From Euptelea pleiosperma (Eukaryota; Streptophyta; Magnoliopsida; Ranunculales; Eupteleaceae): DNA of 64,000 nucleotides. Positions 1 through 10,779 of the stretch are shown in pieces; position 1 is the first letter of the stretch; every line of letters begins with the position of its first letter. The position numbers were made by a program, and so were the translations under genes. The notes beneath the pieces are model-generated. The model had not been told where the DNA came from, did no database searches, and saw only the letters and a list, made by a program, of their open reading frames with translations. The stretch spans positions 2,301,259 through 2,365,258 of the forward strand of contig CM068553.1 of assembly GCA_035048495.1 (NCBI GenBank). The letters are read 5' to 3'.

Positions 1-1135
1 AAACTCATCACTTCCTTCAAAACAATTACGGTGAAAAGATCGAACCGTGAAGCCTCCCTAAGATTTCCATCTCCAAACTCTTTTGTCAGGCTCCGAGTCA
101 ATTTGGGATTCTCAACAACTCGACTGAGAAGAGAGACAAGACTGTCCATCTCCCCGCCATTAATATTCTTCAAAAGCCAAAATTCCATGAGTTAATGCCT
201 TCACTCCCTACTATACAATCTTGGATCACCACTCCTTGGCGATCAGATAGAGAGAACATGTTATGGAATTCCTCCTTCAAAGGCTCGCCACCGCACCACA
301 AATCTTCCCATAATCGAATTCTATCTCCCTTCCCTACCTTTAAAAGAAGACCCCTATCAAAGAGGTTACGGGTACCGACTATCCATTTCCACATGCTTAC
401 CCCATACGCGGAATGAACTGGCTGACTATACCACCCATTCTGTCACCCCATATTTACACCCTATGACCTTTCGCCACAAACTGTCGTCCTCCTCCCCAAA
501 TCTCCACAACCATTTATCAAGAAGAGCCACATTCATATCCCGAAAGTGTTTGAACCCAAGACCCCCCTCCTCTTTAGGCCTACAAATCTTCTCTCACTCA
601 ACAAGATGAAATTTATGGTTCTCCCATGCTCCTTCCCACCAGAAATTTCTCGTAATCTGCTCCATTCTTTGAGCTACGGTGGCCGGCATGACCACACCAA
701 ACATAAAATGGATAGGAAGACTAGACAAAGTACTCTTGATGAGAGTGATCCTTCCTCCTTTAGATAAGTACGCTTTTCCACCCTGCAAGTCTCTTCCCAA
801 ATCTTTCCACCACTAGATTCCATATTGATTTATCTTTGTACTTAGCACCTAGTGGGAGCCCAAGGTAAGTAGTAGGCAACCTTCCAATGCCACAGCCCAA
901 ATTGACCGCCAGATCCTAAAGTTGGGGACTTCTCCCACCCCAAAAACCTCATTCTTGGAAAGATTTACTCGAAGGCATGACACCGCCTCGAAGCATCTAA
1001 GAACACATCTCAAATATCAGAGCTGACTGTGGGAGGCGTCCGATAGGAAGATCGTATCGTCTGCAAATTGGAGATGGGTAATCATAGGGCCCTCTGGACT
1101 GACCCGAAACCCCTCCAGCTCCATTAAGATTCAAT
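1..1135 (-). mobile_element. L1-type LINE fragment: reverse transcriptase C-terminal part, decayed
   Basis: Reading the minus strand, 1067-1051 gives the reverse transcriptase metal-binding motif FADDT. About 880-840 gives a YLGLPLG-like stretch. 800-594 gives the plant LINE segment around KGGRITLIKSTLSSLP followed by an RNFWW motif. 394-170 gives the downstream GKGDRIRLWEDLW region. These come in the order expected for the C-terminal half of an L1-type plant LINE ORF2. Stops and frame changes separate the blocks, so it is not functional. The left side runs off the window and no target-site duplication can be seen. Confidence 0.85.
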
Positions 1136-1273
1136 CAATGGCTTATCAAGCTTATCCAAGAAGAACTCAAGACTTTTTATGAGCATGAAAAAATGAAAGA
1201 TCAATATCAACTCACAAATAAATACTTCCATTAAGAAATCCTTGAATATGTGTTTCTCCTCTATAAACAACTT

Positions 1274-1375
1274 TTTTTTGATAAAGTGGATTTGATATTA
1301 AAGAGGGAAAACCCAAAGCAAGATACACCGGGGATCTCAAGGCGAGATACCCCCAAGCCAAAACAAGAACACCGG
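1274..1375 (-). mobile_element. Severely 5'-truncated LINE insertion (3' tail only)
   Basis: A poly(T) run followed by GATAAAG is the reverse complement of a LINE 3' end (ATC plus poly A). The 10-bp sequence TAAACAACTT lies at 1264-1273 and again at 1376-1385 and is read as the target-site duplication. Only about 102 bp were inserted, as expected for heavily 5'-truncated target-primed reverse transcription. Confidence 0.75.
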
Positions 1376-1914
1376 TAAACAACTTGATAAATCGATCATA
1401 GACAAGTCCCCATTTCATCATCAAATAGAATGAAATATCATTTGAGAACTAACCTTGGAACTAAGCTTTAATATCACCATTTAGGTATCCCTGAATCGTG
1501 AGGGTATACCTTGTTACATCACAAACCCATTTCGGCAAGTATGAGATGGGAAATCGCATTAATGGTTCACTTTTTTTAGTAAGGTATCTCCCAACTTCGT
1601 CATCGTCTTCTTTTTCGTATCTATCAATGTTCTTATTTCTTTACTGTTAAAGTTTTGTACCTCTCAAAGTCAAAGAGACGGTAAGGCTCCTTATTCTTTT
1701 TTTATTTTTTAATAAGTGTTTTTCAAGTCGTTTAAGAGATTCTAACCTTTACCGAAACACCATTGTCATCGTCATCCTACGCCTTCAAGTGAATCTTAAT
1801 ATTCTTATTTGAAGGGGCCCGCTTACTAAGTGATAAACCCGCCTTCACCCACTAACCAGTGACTTGCTCATAATTGATAGTTTCAGTCAAGGACGACATC
1901 AAATACCGTGGGGT

Positions 1915-2110
1915 TTTAGAAACCCATAAAGTTTCGGGCCAGTTTCGTCCGTTTCGGTGAAGTTTCGTTCGTTTCGTTAGTATCGCTCAAAACCATCGAA
2001 CTTCTCCTTCACTTTCGTTTCGCCAAGTTTCGGACCAAAATTACTGAAGCCGCCGAAACCACCGAACTTCTCCTTCACTTTGGTTTCGTCAAATTTCAAA
2101 CTGAAACCAC
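1915..2110. repeat. Degenerate GTTTCG-rich repeat
   Basis: The motif CGAACTTCTCCTTCACTT occurs twice (near 1998 and 2069) inside a stretch rich in GTTTCG/CGAAAC. It appears to be a decayed tandem or foldback repeat. No coding potential was seen and no family is assigned. Confidence 0.4.
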
Positions 2111-2310
2111 TAAAATGAACCCCACACCTTTGAACCATCGACCTGTTTGTTGACCAGTAAGACTACGACGGTAAATTTTGCACATTTTCCTTGGTTTCAA
2201 CCAATGATAATGTTTATGTTCTTTGATTATTTGTCGTTTTTGTCTACATTCATACCAACAAACATCAACAAAACCCTAAGGCAATGACATGCCACTTTAA
2301 TGGTTAGCAA

Positions 2311-3980
2311 AGCCCCATAAATTGGTGGATCTCTACATTGTTGTTAAAGTGTAGTCTTCGGGGATTTCAAAAAGGGGAGGTGGTGTGTTTGGATGAGATA
2401 GCAACATGTTTGGCATGCAAAAAGGGGAAGTTCCCTACGATGTACCTTGGCCTCCCGTTCAGTGCCAATAGTAGATCAAATAATATATGGGGTCTGATTC
2501 TTGAACGTTTCCAGAGAAGATTGGCGTCATGGAAGAAAAGGTTCATTTCTAAAGGAAGCAGAATTACTCTTGTCAAGAGCACCCTCTCTAATTTGCCCAT
2601 CTACTACGTGTTGATGTTCTCCATACCAAAGGGGGTGGCTAAGAGGATAGAAAGCATCATAAGAAATTTCCTTTGGGATGACAGAGAAGATAATCATAAG
2701 TTTCATCTTGTTAGCTGGGCCAGGATTTGCAAATCCAAATAAGAAGGCAGTATCAATGTTTGCCAAATCCTGCTAATGAATAAAACTTTGCTCGGGAAGT
2801 GGCTTTGGCGTTTTGGGGTCGAGAGGGAAAGCTTGTGAAGAAGAGCTATCTTGGCTAAGCAGGGCACAGAGAACCATAGTTGGGATAGTAGTATGCTATC
2901 CACATCGTGTTGGAGTCTGGAAAGGTATATCCAAGATGAGGAGCGAGATCAGAAATGGGTGCAGTTTTAAGGTGGGGAACAATTCCCAAGTGAGATTTCC
3001 GGAAGATAATTGTTGGGTAGCTTCCCCTCGCATAGTCTTTCCCCTCTATCTATGCCCTATCTAACCGTAAAGGTGATCTGATCAGTGATGTTGCCTCTAG
3101 GGAGAATGGAATTCTTTCATGGGATCTAGGGCTAAGGAGGAAAATCAACGATTGGGAGGTGGACACAGTGGAATCTCTGTTGAATCGGTTGGAAGGGATC
3201 CAATTAGTAGATGGCATAGAAGACAAGAGGTGGTGGAATCACGATCCCAATAGGAGATTTTCGGTTAAATCTCTCTACTCCGTGCTCCTTGGGCCTTGTC
3301 AAAGGGGATTTCCAGCCAAGCAGTTGTGGAGCAATCCCATTCCGACCAAAGTCCTTTTTTTCTCTTGGTGTGCTATGCTTGACAAGATTCTATGTGGAGA
3401 AGCTTATAAAATGTGATTTTCATATCCCTAGTAGATGTATCTTGTATCGTCGTGACGAGGAAACAACAAATCACATGTTCATCCATTGTTGTGTGTCCAA
3501 TAAGATTTGGGAGCGCTTTCTTTAGCTTTTTGGGGTTTCCAAGGCCTTATTCGATTTTTTGACACTTTTAGTGGATGGACCTCTAAGGCTTTCTCAGCTA
3601 GTGACTCGTGAGCGTAAACTTTGAAGGGTTTCCCTTTTGCTATATGTTGGGAGTTATGGAAGGAGAGAAACCGTCAAACGTTTGAAGATAAGGAGGTCAA
3701 GTCAATATAGACGAGATTGCTATGAACATTAAAGCCGCACTTTATTATCGGGGTTTTGCCATTACCGAGCTTAACCAATTAAGATTTGAAGATTTCGCCT
3801 TCCGGTGGGATCAGTTGGTATCTTAATTGTGTTCCTTTCTTCGGGGCTCTTGGCTCTTGAGTTCTGGGTGTAGCTGACCTCGGTTTTCTTTCTGTTTCCC
3901 TTTTGTTCTGTTGTATAGCTCTCTTTGGGGTTCCTCATCCCTCCTTTTATTGCATATAATTTTACCGATCAAAAAAAAAA
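2311..3980 (+). mobile_element. L1-type LINE, 5'-truncated, with poly(A) tail
   Basis: 2338-2742 encodes the reverse transcriptase C-terminal region (YLGLPF, then KGSRITLVKSTLSNLP, then RNFLWDD). 3159-3416 encodes the zf-RVT-type region (RFSVKSLYSVL), and 3289-3525 continues it in another frame through a His/Cys cluster. Stops and frameshifts separate these blocks, so the copy is dead. It ends at an A run (3971-3980) after TTACCGATC, the same ATC-poly(A) end seen inverted in the small LINE tails of this window. The 5' limit is approximate and no clear target-site duplication was found. Confidence 0.85.
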
Positions 3981-6221
3981 TGTGTTCTAAAACTTGACCG
4001 ACTCGAAAGCTCGTTGGTGAGTTGATTGATTGACTCGGGAGATGACTCAATGAGTCCCTAAAATTACTAGAATATATAACAAATTACAAAAAACATTAAA
4101 ATAAAATGAATTATAATTTATCATATTTTGATAAAAATCCACCAAGAAAAATTACAAAAAAAACATATAGTTTTCTTTTAATTTTTTAAAGAATTATAAG
4201 AAATAATGTACATCGAGACAGCATAAATGTGTATCTATAGCACATTAATTATCAGAAAATATAATTAAAAGAAAATACTTCCACTTGCCTAGCAAATCTT
4301 TAGCAACACAATATGATATTGGTATTAATACCTGATGCTTCTTGGGAACTATCCGGGTTTGAATTTAAGAATATTTTACATGATTCCCCCCAAAAGAAAT
4401 ATGTGCTCTATCAGTGAAAGACGAACTGCTCAACAACCCAAATGTAGGTCGGCCCCATAAAAAGCTTATTATGCTCAAAGATTCTAACCTTTGACTTGAG
4501 TCTGGTTCTATTATCCTTTTCAGTGTCATCAATAATACCATAAGACCCTTCGATGGTGCAATACAAGCCCAATGATACCAGGAGGTATACTTTAATATGG
4601 GAAGAGCATCCCTTAGCATAAAGGGAACCAAATAAGGGAGAAAAAATAGCAAGTTGCAATTTATTGCTAAAAAAGAACTCATTGGAAACTAAAAACCATA
4701 TTTAAATGTTTTCCAGAATAACCTAGACAATACTATGGCAAACCCATATGAACATGTTCCAATGGTACCTGGAAGTAGATACAACTTCTTCAATCTAGGG
4801 TGAAAATATCACATCCTTAAGAGGTAAAAAACATATCTCCATGTATTCCTGGAATGCAAATGATACAGGCTGATAATCTTGCAAAAGTTGCCTCCCCCAT
4901 CTAGTTTGAAGACTGCTAATCCAAAAATGTAGACACTTGAAAGCAAATGTTGGTTGCTTTTCTGGGTGAAGTTATCCTCTTCTATAAAAATCCGCCAAAT
5001 AGCACATCTATAACATCATCCCCATGGAACTTTAGTCATCAACATGCCATTAAGTCGTTCAATGGAACCCAATGAAGTCAATATACCAGACAATGACCCC
5101 ACAAAACAAAACCAACAAAAACCTCTAAAGTCGAAGGGTCAAAAAGCACCGCTTCAGTTTCATGAATCCAGTAATCAAACAGATTCTGCCAACCAAATAC
5201 CATCTCCCTAGAGAGTAATTCCAGAGAGGACCAGTTTTTTTAGATATGTTTTTTTTATTTTAAAAGAGAAAAAAAATGGGGACCGGTTTCAATGGGAGCA
5301 TCCTTCCCAGGCCAAAATGGGTACAACAAAACTCGAAATTCCTTAAATACTAGTAGGAAGCAAGAACCTAGATTTCAACCAAACCAATGAATTAACCCGG
5401 GATTCAACCAAACACTAAAATTCTCACACACATACTTCGATAGATGTTGGAATCATCACCAACAACCTGTAATCATAGGGAACCTTTGTCGTAACCAGGG
5501 ATACCTGGAAAACAATTGGAGACCTTGTAACTAGACACGAGACACATGTAGTGGTGTTAGACGCAACATGAGGTATCAGAAACACCGTAACTCCAAAATG
5601 TCCACACTTGACAATTTTGTATGATTATATGCCAATATTAGGGTATATACAAGTAGAGAGAAAGTGACTACTATTGTTACATATGTGGACATTGGATAAG
5701 CAATGGACCAAACAATTGGGAAACATTTTTTTTTCTGACAATTAAGAATTGGGAAACATCCAACAATGACTTCACTTAAAAGCCCCAGAAAATTTTGTAC
5801 AGAGTTTTATGACCCACCTTATCCAAACGCATTGATGCTTTCTATCCATACCATGCACTATTGATGATGACTAGCATGGATACAACAATTTGTTCGGTTT
5901 GTTTAGAAAAGGAAGTAAGGAGCAAAGAAATACCATCATTGTGATTTCAATGAGTTGTATTATATGTTAAGGTTCGGCATTTGAATATGATGCCTACAGT
6001 GGTTAATTGCTGCTTTGCCACAGGGGCAAAGACAATTTCATGACAAGTAGCCTGTCTTCGTTTATCTAACTCTTCACCTCCAAACCAACTTTCCTTCTCA
6101 ACAAACAAATTATTGAAATGAACAAACCAATCTATCATGCATGCCAATTTATACTTAATAAGTATTTCTCCTATAACCAAACATAGATTAATCATATTAT
6201 CAAAACAATCAGTTACCTTAC
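3981..6221. other. AT-rich non-coding stretch; possible intron of the adjacent minus-strand gene
   Basis: No recognisable gene. If the minus-strand gene starting at 6984 is intact, this stretch lies in its first intron, because a splice donor sits at 6221-6220. No later exon of that gene was found here. An 82-codon minus-strand frame at 4411-4659 is open but matches no family I know. Confidence 0.45.
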
Positions 6222-6984
6222 CAGTATTTTCTACTTCTTGCTTCACCTGACGCTTGTCTTCCAAAGCCCCTGATTGGGATCCTTGCTTCCTACTCACTTC
6301 ACTACCCACAACCCCCGTCCCTGGCACAGTCTCAACCGACCTCTCGCGCCTGACATCTTGAGCCTTCCTATCCCTCTCTGCCCCACGTTCCTTGTCCTTG
6401 GCATCTTTATACTGATGAACCTCTTTCCGACCCAAATCCTTCTCGGACTTACGCTTTGACTCAACCTTACTACTACTACTACTACTATTTTTCTTCACCT
6501 CCTCACTCTCCATTGCTAATCCTGCATTATCCTCTTTCCTCGTACTCAAACTCTCGTGCCTTCTGCTGGACTTACTCTTCGAATCAACCAAAGCCTTCGA
6601 CTTCGGCCCCTTATCCGAATCAGGCCGAGAAACATCCCCTTTCGTCTTCTTATCCCCGGCCAAACTCTCCCCTCGCCCGTCCTCGCCGCCGTTCCACCGA
6701 TCAGTGACAGCCGCATCAGCCCTTTCTTTCCGCCTCTTCGAAGCAACATAATCTTCCGATAAATCGCCGTTTCCAGGACCAAACAGGTCTTTACCATCTT
6801 GCGATTGCGAAACCAGCTTCCGCTTCTCTCCAGACGCCGAATCCCTAGAAACCCTAACTGCACCCTCTTCCCTACCTTTCCTATCTTTCAAGTTCCCATC
6901 TTCTTCGGAGTCCGAGTGTTCTCGCGCGTCCTTAGAACTATGCTTGTGTTGCTTGTGAGATTTGTGTCGAGAACTCCGCGGCAT
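6222..6984 (-). CDS. First coding exon of a Lys/Arg/Glu/Ser-rich nuclear protein (partial gene)
   Basis: The start codon is at 6984-6982 and begins MPRSSRHKSHKQHKHSSKD. The exon stays open for 254 codons plus one base and meets a good donor (G then GTAAGG) at 6221-6216. Reading on past the donor gives low-quality sequence, which supports splicing there. The protein is highly charged and disordered, rich in K, R, E, D and S, with basic clusters typical of nuclear localisation (SKRRKER, ESKRKSEKD) and a six-serine run from a TAC/TAG microsatellite. The composition resembles plant proteins annotated as zinc finger CCCH domain-containing protein 13-like or splicing-associated, but no folded domain is present in this exon, so function is not assigned. 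No later exon was found between 1 and 6221. Either intron 1 exceeds 6.2 kb or this is a truncated copy. Confidence 0.7.
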
Positions 6985-7750
6985 GACGAGAGTTAGTAAA
7001 AAAATCGGAAGCTCGAAACCCTAATTTCAATGCTCCGAAACAGAGAGAGCCCCTAGATAGATAGACTTCGATGCTATACTTCCATGAAGAACAACACAGA
7101 CGCTGCCGATGCAACACTCGAACGGCGTTCGGCCGGAATCTGACGGATAAACGGCCTGAGCAAGATAATCGAATATCCCGGATCTCTGAATCACGCGAGA
7201 CCACCGGATTCTGGTGAGATCTATATCGAAAACAGAGGGTTGAGCGGCGAAGAGAGAAGATACTATGAGAGAATGGAGTCGTCGAAGGAGAAGAAATGTA
7301 CTTGAATTGAGAGTCCAGAGGGCTGTAGAGAGAGAGAACCGAAACTTCCTTCGGAAGAGCTGTGTAGTTGGCCTCCCTAGGAATACACCGTTGGATGGTC
7401 CTCGAGGTATTTCGCGAATCTCGGAGAACATCCAAAGTTCTAGACCTTGTGGATGTGTCCTCCTGATGCTGACTTCGTCGTTTTCCTATGGATGTCGTCC
7501 TCCAGGGCGTCTGTTGGGGAGTCGAGGATAATTCTAAATTAATGTGACAAAAATGCCCTCGATGAGTTTCAATGGCCGTAGGATTCTGGTTGGCTTGAAC
7601 CGTTCTTTGACGTATCAAAATTTTGACGCAGAAGTCCTCACATTGCCATGCAATACACTCTTTCCCCGCAATGTTTGGCCCACGGGACCTACATATCAAA
7701 AATCAGTGTGATTGGTGATTTCTAGCGGATTCGACCATGTTTTCATCATG
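6985..7750 (-). promoter_or_regulatory. Presumed 5' leader and promoter of the minus-strand gene
   Basis: This region lies directly upstream of the start codon at 6984. AAACCCTAA occurs at 7016-7024 (TTAGGGTTT on the gene strand), a telo-box-like motif common in plant 5' leaders. Pyrimidine and GA-rich tracts lie near 7330. Several open frames run through it but none shows a protein I recognise. No clear TATA box was found. Confidence 0.4.
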
Positions 7751-7758
7751 GGCTTCAT

Positions 7759-7975
7759 CAGTGGCGGAGCCAGGAATTAGATCAAGCGGGGGCAAAATCA
7801 AAACAAAAAATTGTTCAAGGGGTAAAATTGCAAAACAAGAAAAGATCAGGGGGGCAAACCTAAGGAAAGGGCTACGTTTATAAGTTTAAAAAAAAAAAAT
7901 TCAAAGAATTTCAAAGTTGAGGAGGGGCATCTGCGCCCCCCCCGCCCCCCCGGGCCCTTCTTAGATCCACCACTG
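7759..7975. mobile_element. hAT-type MITE, 217 bp
   Basis: The ends are CAGTGGCGGAGCC and, inverted, CAGTGGTGGATCT, so the terminal inverted repeats are imperfect but start with the hAT-like CAGTGG. The 8-bp sequence GGCTTCAT flanks it exactly on both sides (7751-7758 and 7976-7983). An 8-bp target-site duplication is the hallmark of the hAT superfamily. The interior is A-rich and then C-rich with no transposase, so it is non-autonomous. Confidence 0.85.
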
Positions 7976-7983
7976 GGCTTCAT

Positions 7984-8747
7984 GAACAGGCCTGGGGCTG
8001 CAACTTGGGCGGGTTGGGGGTCATCCCTAGCCCAACCTAACCTTAGAGGCCGTGAACCCAAGTCCAACCCAACCCGAGGTAGAGCCTAGATTTCCCAGCC
8101 CGAGCCCAACCCGATCAAGTTGGTCGAGTTGGTCAATTTCTTTTTTTTTTTTTTTTGGTTGGAAAAGTTGCCAATCTTTTTTATATTAAAATAATTTATT
8201 AGTTGGTACAATGACTATTATCTTAGCCATAAAATAATAGTTTCATTTCTATATCTTGTTAAGTAGGACCACATTAACAAAATATATACACATTTATACT
8301 CCTCATCTTTACAAGTTTATTCATACAAGAATTACAAGTTCAAAAGTCTCAACATAATCTTGCTCTTACAAATGTCAAATAATTTGTCTTTAGTTGCAGA
8401 TAGTAACAAAAAAGTTTAGAGTAGAGTAGAACCTATGCATTGCCGAATCTTGTTACTTCAACCACGAATCGAAAGTACCTCTGTAGTCAACAACATAGCA
8501 ATGAGCTTTTCAATTGCTCGTCTTCTCATATAGAATTGAAGTCAAACCATTGGTGTTGTAATTCACCTATTGCAATGGGTCGACTCCATGGATTTGTCTC
8601 AAGCATGTCTTTAACCCAGATGTATCATTCTCCACAAGCTCCACAACAAAATCCATGTCGAAAGGATTCTTCTCAATCAGTGCATGGTGACAAGGAAAGA
8701 TTCTATTGTTAACACGTAGCCTATACATATTAAACTCTTAAATATGT
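7984..8747. other. Intergenic, AT-rich, no gene seen
   Basis: It begins with a CCCAACCC-rich stretch of a kind common in plant repeats (about 7990-8120), then a T run and AT-rich sequence. Short open frames here look like chance. Confidence 0.4.
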
Positions 8748-8813
8748 CTTAAGGAGGCCATAGATAAATCCCGCTTTTAAGCCTCGCGTGGGTTTATCTA
8801 TGGCCACCTTAAG
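8748..8813. repeat. Short hairpin (foldback) repeat
   Basis: CTTAAGGAGGCCATAGATAA at 8748 onward pairs with the inverted TTATCTATGGCCACCTTAAG ending at 8813, leaving a loop of about 11 bp. Arms are about 27 bp with a few mismatches. Probably a tiny MITE; no target-site duplication assigned. Confidence 0.6.
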
Positions 8814-9255
8814 ACCTCTATTTGCCCAACCAACATCTACAGAAACCCATCTCTACATCTTCTTTGTTTTGATCGATTATCGCTTCTTTTCTTTGACGAT
8901 TCTTTCGCATATTGTATAGATATTAGAAACGTAGTTGAAATAGGGAGATGGATATGTCCGTTGATCGGTCCTCATTTTTCTCCTCGTTCAATTCTGACCT
9001 GAAATGTCATGACGATCAATGACTGTCCATCGCCTGCATGTCATCGCCATGTCTGTCGGTTATTTGTGAGTTCTTTTTAGAATCGTTAAGAAATTTAAAA
9101 GAAGGCTCGACCATCACAATTGGGAATACAAAATTACTAGATATCAGTAGTTCTTTACGTTGTTTTATTCTTACTTCCATTGGTTTTTTTAATGTTTGTA
9201 TCGTGACTCGTGAAACAGGAGGCATTTGGGAGGAAAAATATTGTACCTCATATTT

Positions 9256-9488
9256 GTATCAAACCTTTGGATCTTTGTACCTCAAATACTGCTCAAATTC
9301 CCACAGTTGAGATCAACCCGTGAAAATAAGTCCAATCCAACGCCTAGAAATCACTAATCAGGCTGATTTTTGGGTTGTAGGTCCACCTAAGGATTGACCA
9401 AACATCCACACAGTCAGAGTCCTCTAATAGTGTGCCACTTGGCTCATATTGTGTCTTGTAGAGGGAGCATGTCACCAGAGCCCGACCC
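9256..9488. repeat. MULE-type MITE (CACGTGG family), right half only
   Basis: The sequence matches the right half of the complete element at 41305-41664: a central CACAGTTGAGATCAACCC stretch, then AATCACTAATCAGGCTG, then the GAGCCCGACCC terminus ending at 9488. The left half is missing. Confidence 0.6.
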
Positions 9489-9616
9489 ATAATACCTATT
9501 GTTGTAAGAGAAATGACTACATGGGGCAAGACCCATGGACATTGCGACGATACATATTTTAAACCTTTGGATCTTTGAACCCAAAATAAATTTTCACAAA
9601 TTACGGTTAAAAGGAA

Positions 9617-9966
9617 GGGTCACGCTCAAGGGACCCCCATCTTGGCGTACCCACATAGAAGATGAATCAATGGCTGATTTTTGGTGAGGATAATATCTAT
9701 GGTGAGGAGATCATCTTCACAAAAATTCAAATCATTCTGATATTCATAGACTGGTTTAGAAGCTGAAGCATTATGGAACGTCGATTTTTACCGTTTAACT
9801 TTAAAACCACATTTGATGGGGTTAGAAATTTCAGTACGGGCTGATTTTTTGTTGGGGTGATCTATATGGTGAGGTTATCATCCCCACCAAAAATCAGCCA
9901 TTGATTCATCTTCTACGTGGGTACGCCAAGATGGGGGTCAGAAATGGGGTCCCTTGAGCCCAACCA
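9617..9966. mobile_element. MULE-type MITE, 350 bp, subfamily with GAAGATGAATCAATGG arms
   Basis: A long inverted repeat: the left arm GGGTCACGCTCAAGGGACC pairs with the right arm ending GGGTCCCTTGAGCCCAACC. Both arms continue through GAAGATGAATCAATGGCTG. The 9-bp sequence TAAAAGGAA flanks it at 9608-9616 and 9967-9975. A 9-bp target-site duplication with long terminal repeats fits Mutator-like elements. It has no coding capacity. Confidence 0.75.
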
Positions 9967-9975
9967 TAAAAGGAA

Positions 9976-10779
9976 TTCAACCCACGGGAAGAAATGACTC
10001 CAACCAAATGCTAGAAATGACTAAATAGGCGAAGTTTTTGATAGATAAGTCTACAGGCCAACATCCATACGATCAATGGTCTCAAAGAATGTGCCACTCT
10101 TACACAAGATGAATTTTGGTACGTAGGTTCACCTAGGGATGGGCTGAACATCCATACAGTTAGTGATATATAAGAACATGCCACGTGTAAGGTGCATGTG
10201 TATCACACATGGCATCCCCTACTATATATGCCAGCCTTTTTTTTGCCAACAAACTTCTCTCTATAATGTAAGTATCTTCTTTCATTCTACCTGCCCGTGC
10301 TGAGCACAAGCAATTAATTCCTAGTGTCACCCTATTTGGTAATCACTAGCCTTTTTTCTAGGCGTGATTTTAGCCCTAGGATTCAACCATCTTTTAGATA
10401 ATCTAATCCTCTTTTCTTTTTTCAATTATTTTTGCTTTTAAGTATCCATCAATGTTTCCCGTGCTAAATTGCGTGATAATAATACTAGATTGTTTTTGAA
10501 GAGGCGATCATGTGCCAATGAATGTGCGCCACATATACCCATATTACTTTTTAAGTCCTTTCCGAAAATAAATCCTAAACCCAGGTATATGCGGCACGAT
10601 CGCCGCTTTGAAAAAACCGGCCGCTTCAAAAACTCTCTCCTAGTCATAAGGTAAGTGGGCTCTAAAGAGTACTCCACGTGTCATTTTGGAGGGGAACTTC
10701 AAAGTTCAAACTTTGAACTTTGAAGTCCCCCGGGGCCATCAGACCCGGCATCTATAACTTCCTATCCTCTCACCAACTC
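9976..10779. other. Intergenic; MITE-like remnants and a palindrome
   Basis: 10021-10200 contains worn pieces of the CACGTGG MITE family. 10480-10640 contains a loose inverted repeat around GGCGATCATGTGCC and GGCACGATCGCC. A 31-bp palindrome lies at 10696-10726. No gene recognised. Confidence 0.4.
10696..10726. repeat. 31-bp palindrome
   Basis: ACTTCAAAGTTCAAA, one central C, then TTTGAACTTTGAAGT: two perfect 15-bp arms around a single base. The flanks (GGGGA and CCCC) extend it imperfectly. Confidence 0.8.

Larger units (their letters stand above)
1136..2310. other. Intergenic or intronic stretch with small repeat fragments
   Basis: No gene recognised. It holds a 102-bp LINE tail (1274-1375), one end of a TGTAACAAGG-type MITE (about 1488-1517), a short match to SINE family 1 around 1835-1870 and a TTTCG-rich degenerate repeat (about 1915-2110). 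Confidence 0.5.

Noticed and set aside
4411..4659. 82-codon minus-strand frame (GLYCTIEGSYGIIDDTEKDN-like)
   Set aside because: It reads somewhat like protein but I recognise no family, and no splice context was found. Not called without a search.
6938..7699. 253-codon minus-strand open frame upstream of the nuclear protein exon
   Set aside because: It overlaps the start of the real exon in another frame, has low-complexity leader-like composition and shows no family resemblance. Most likely chance in the 5' leader and promoter.
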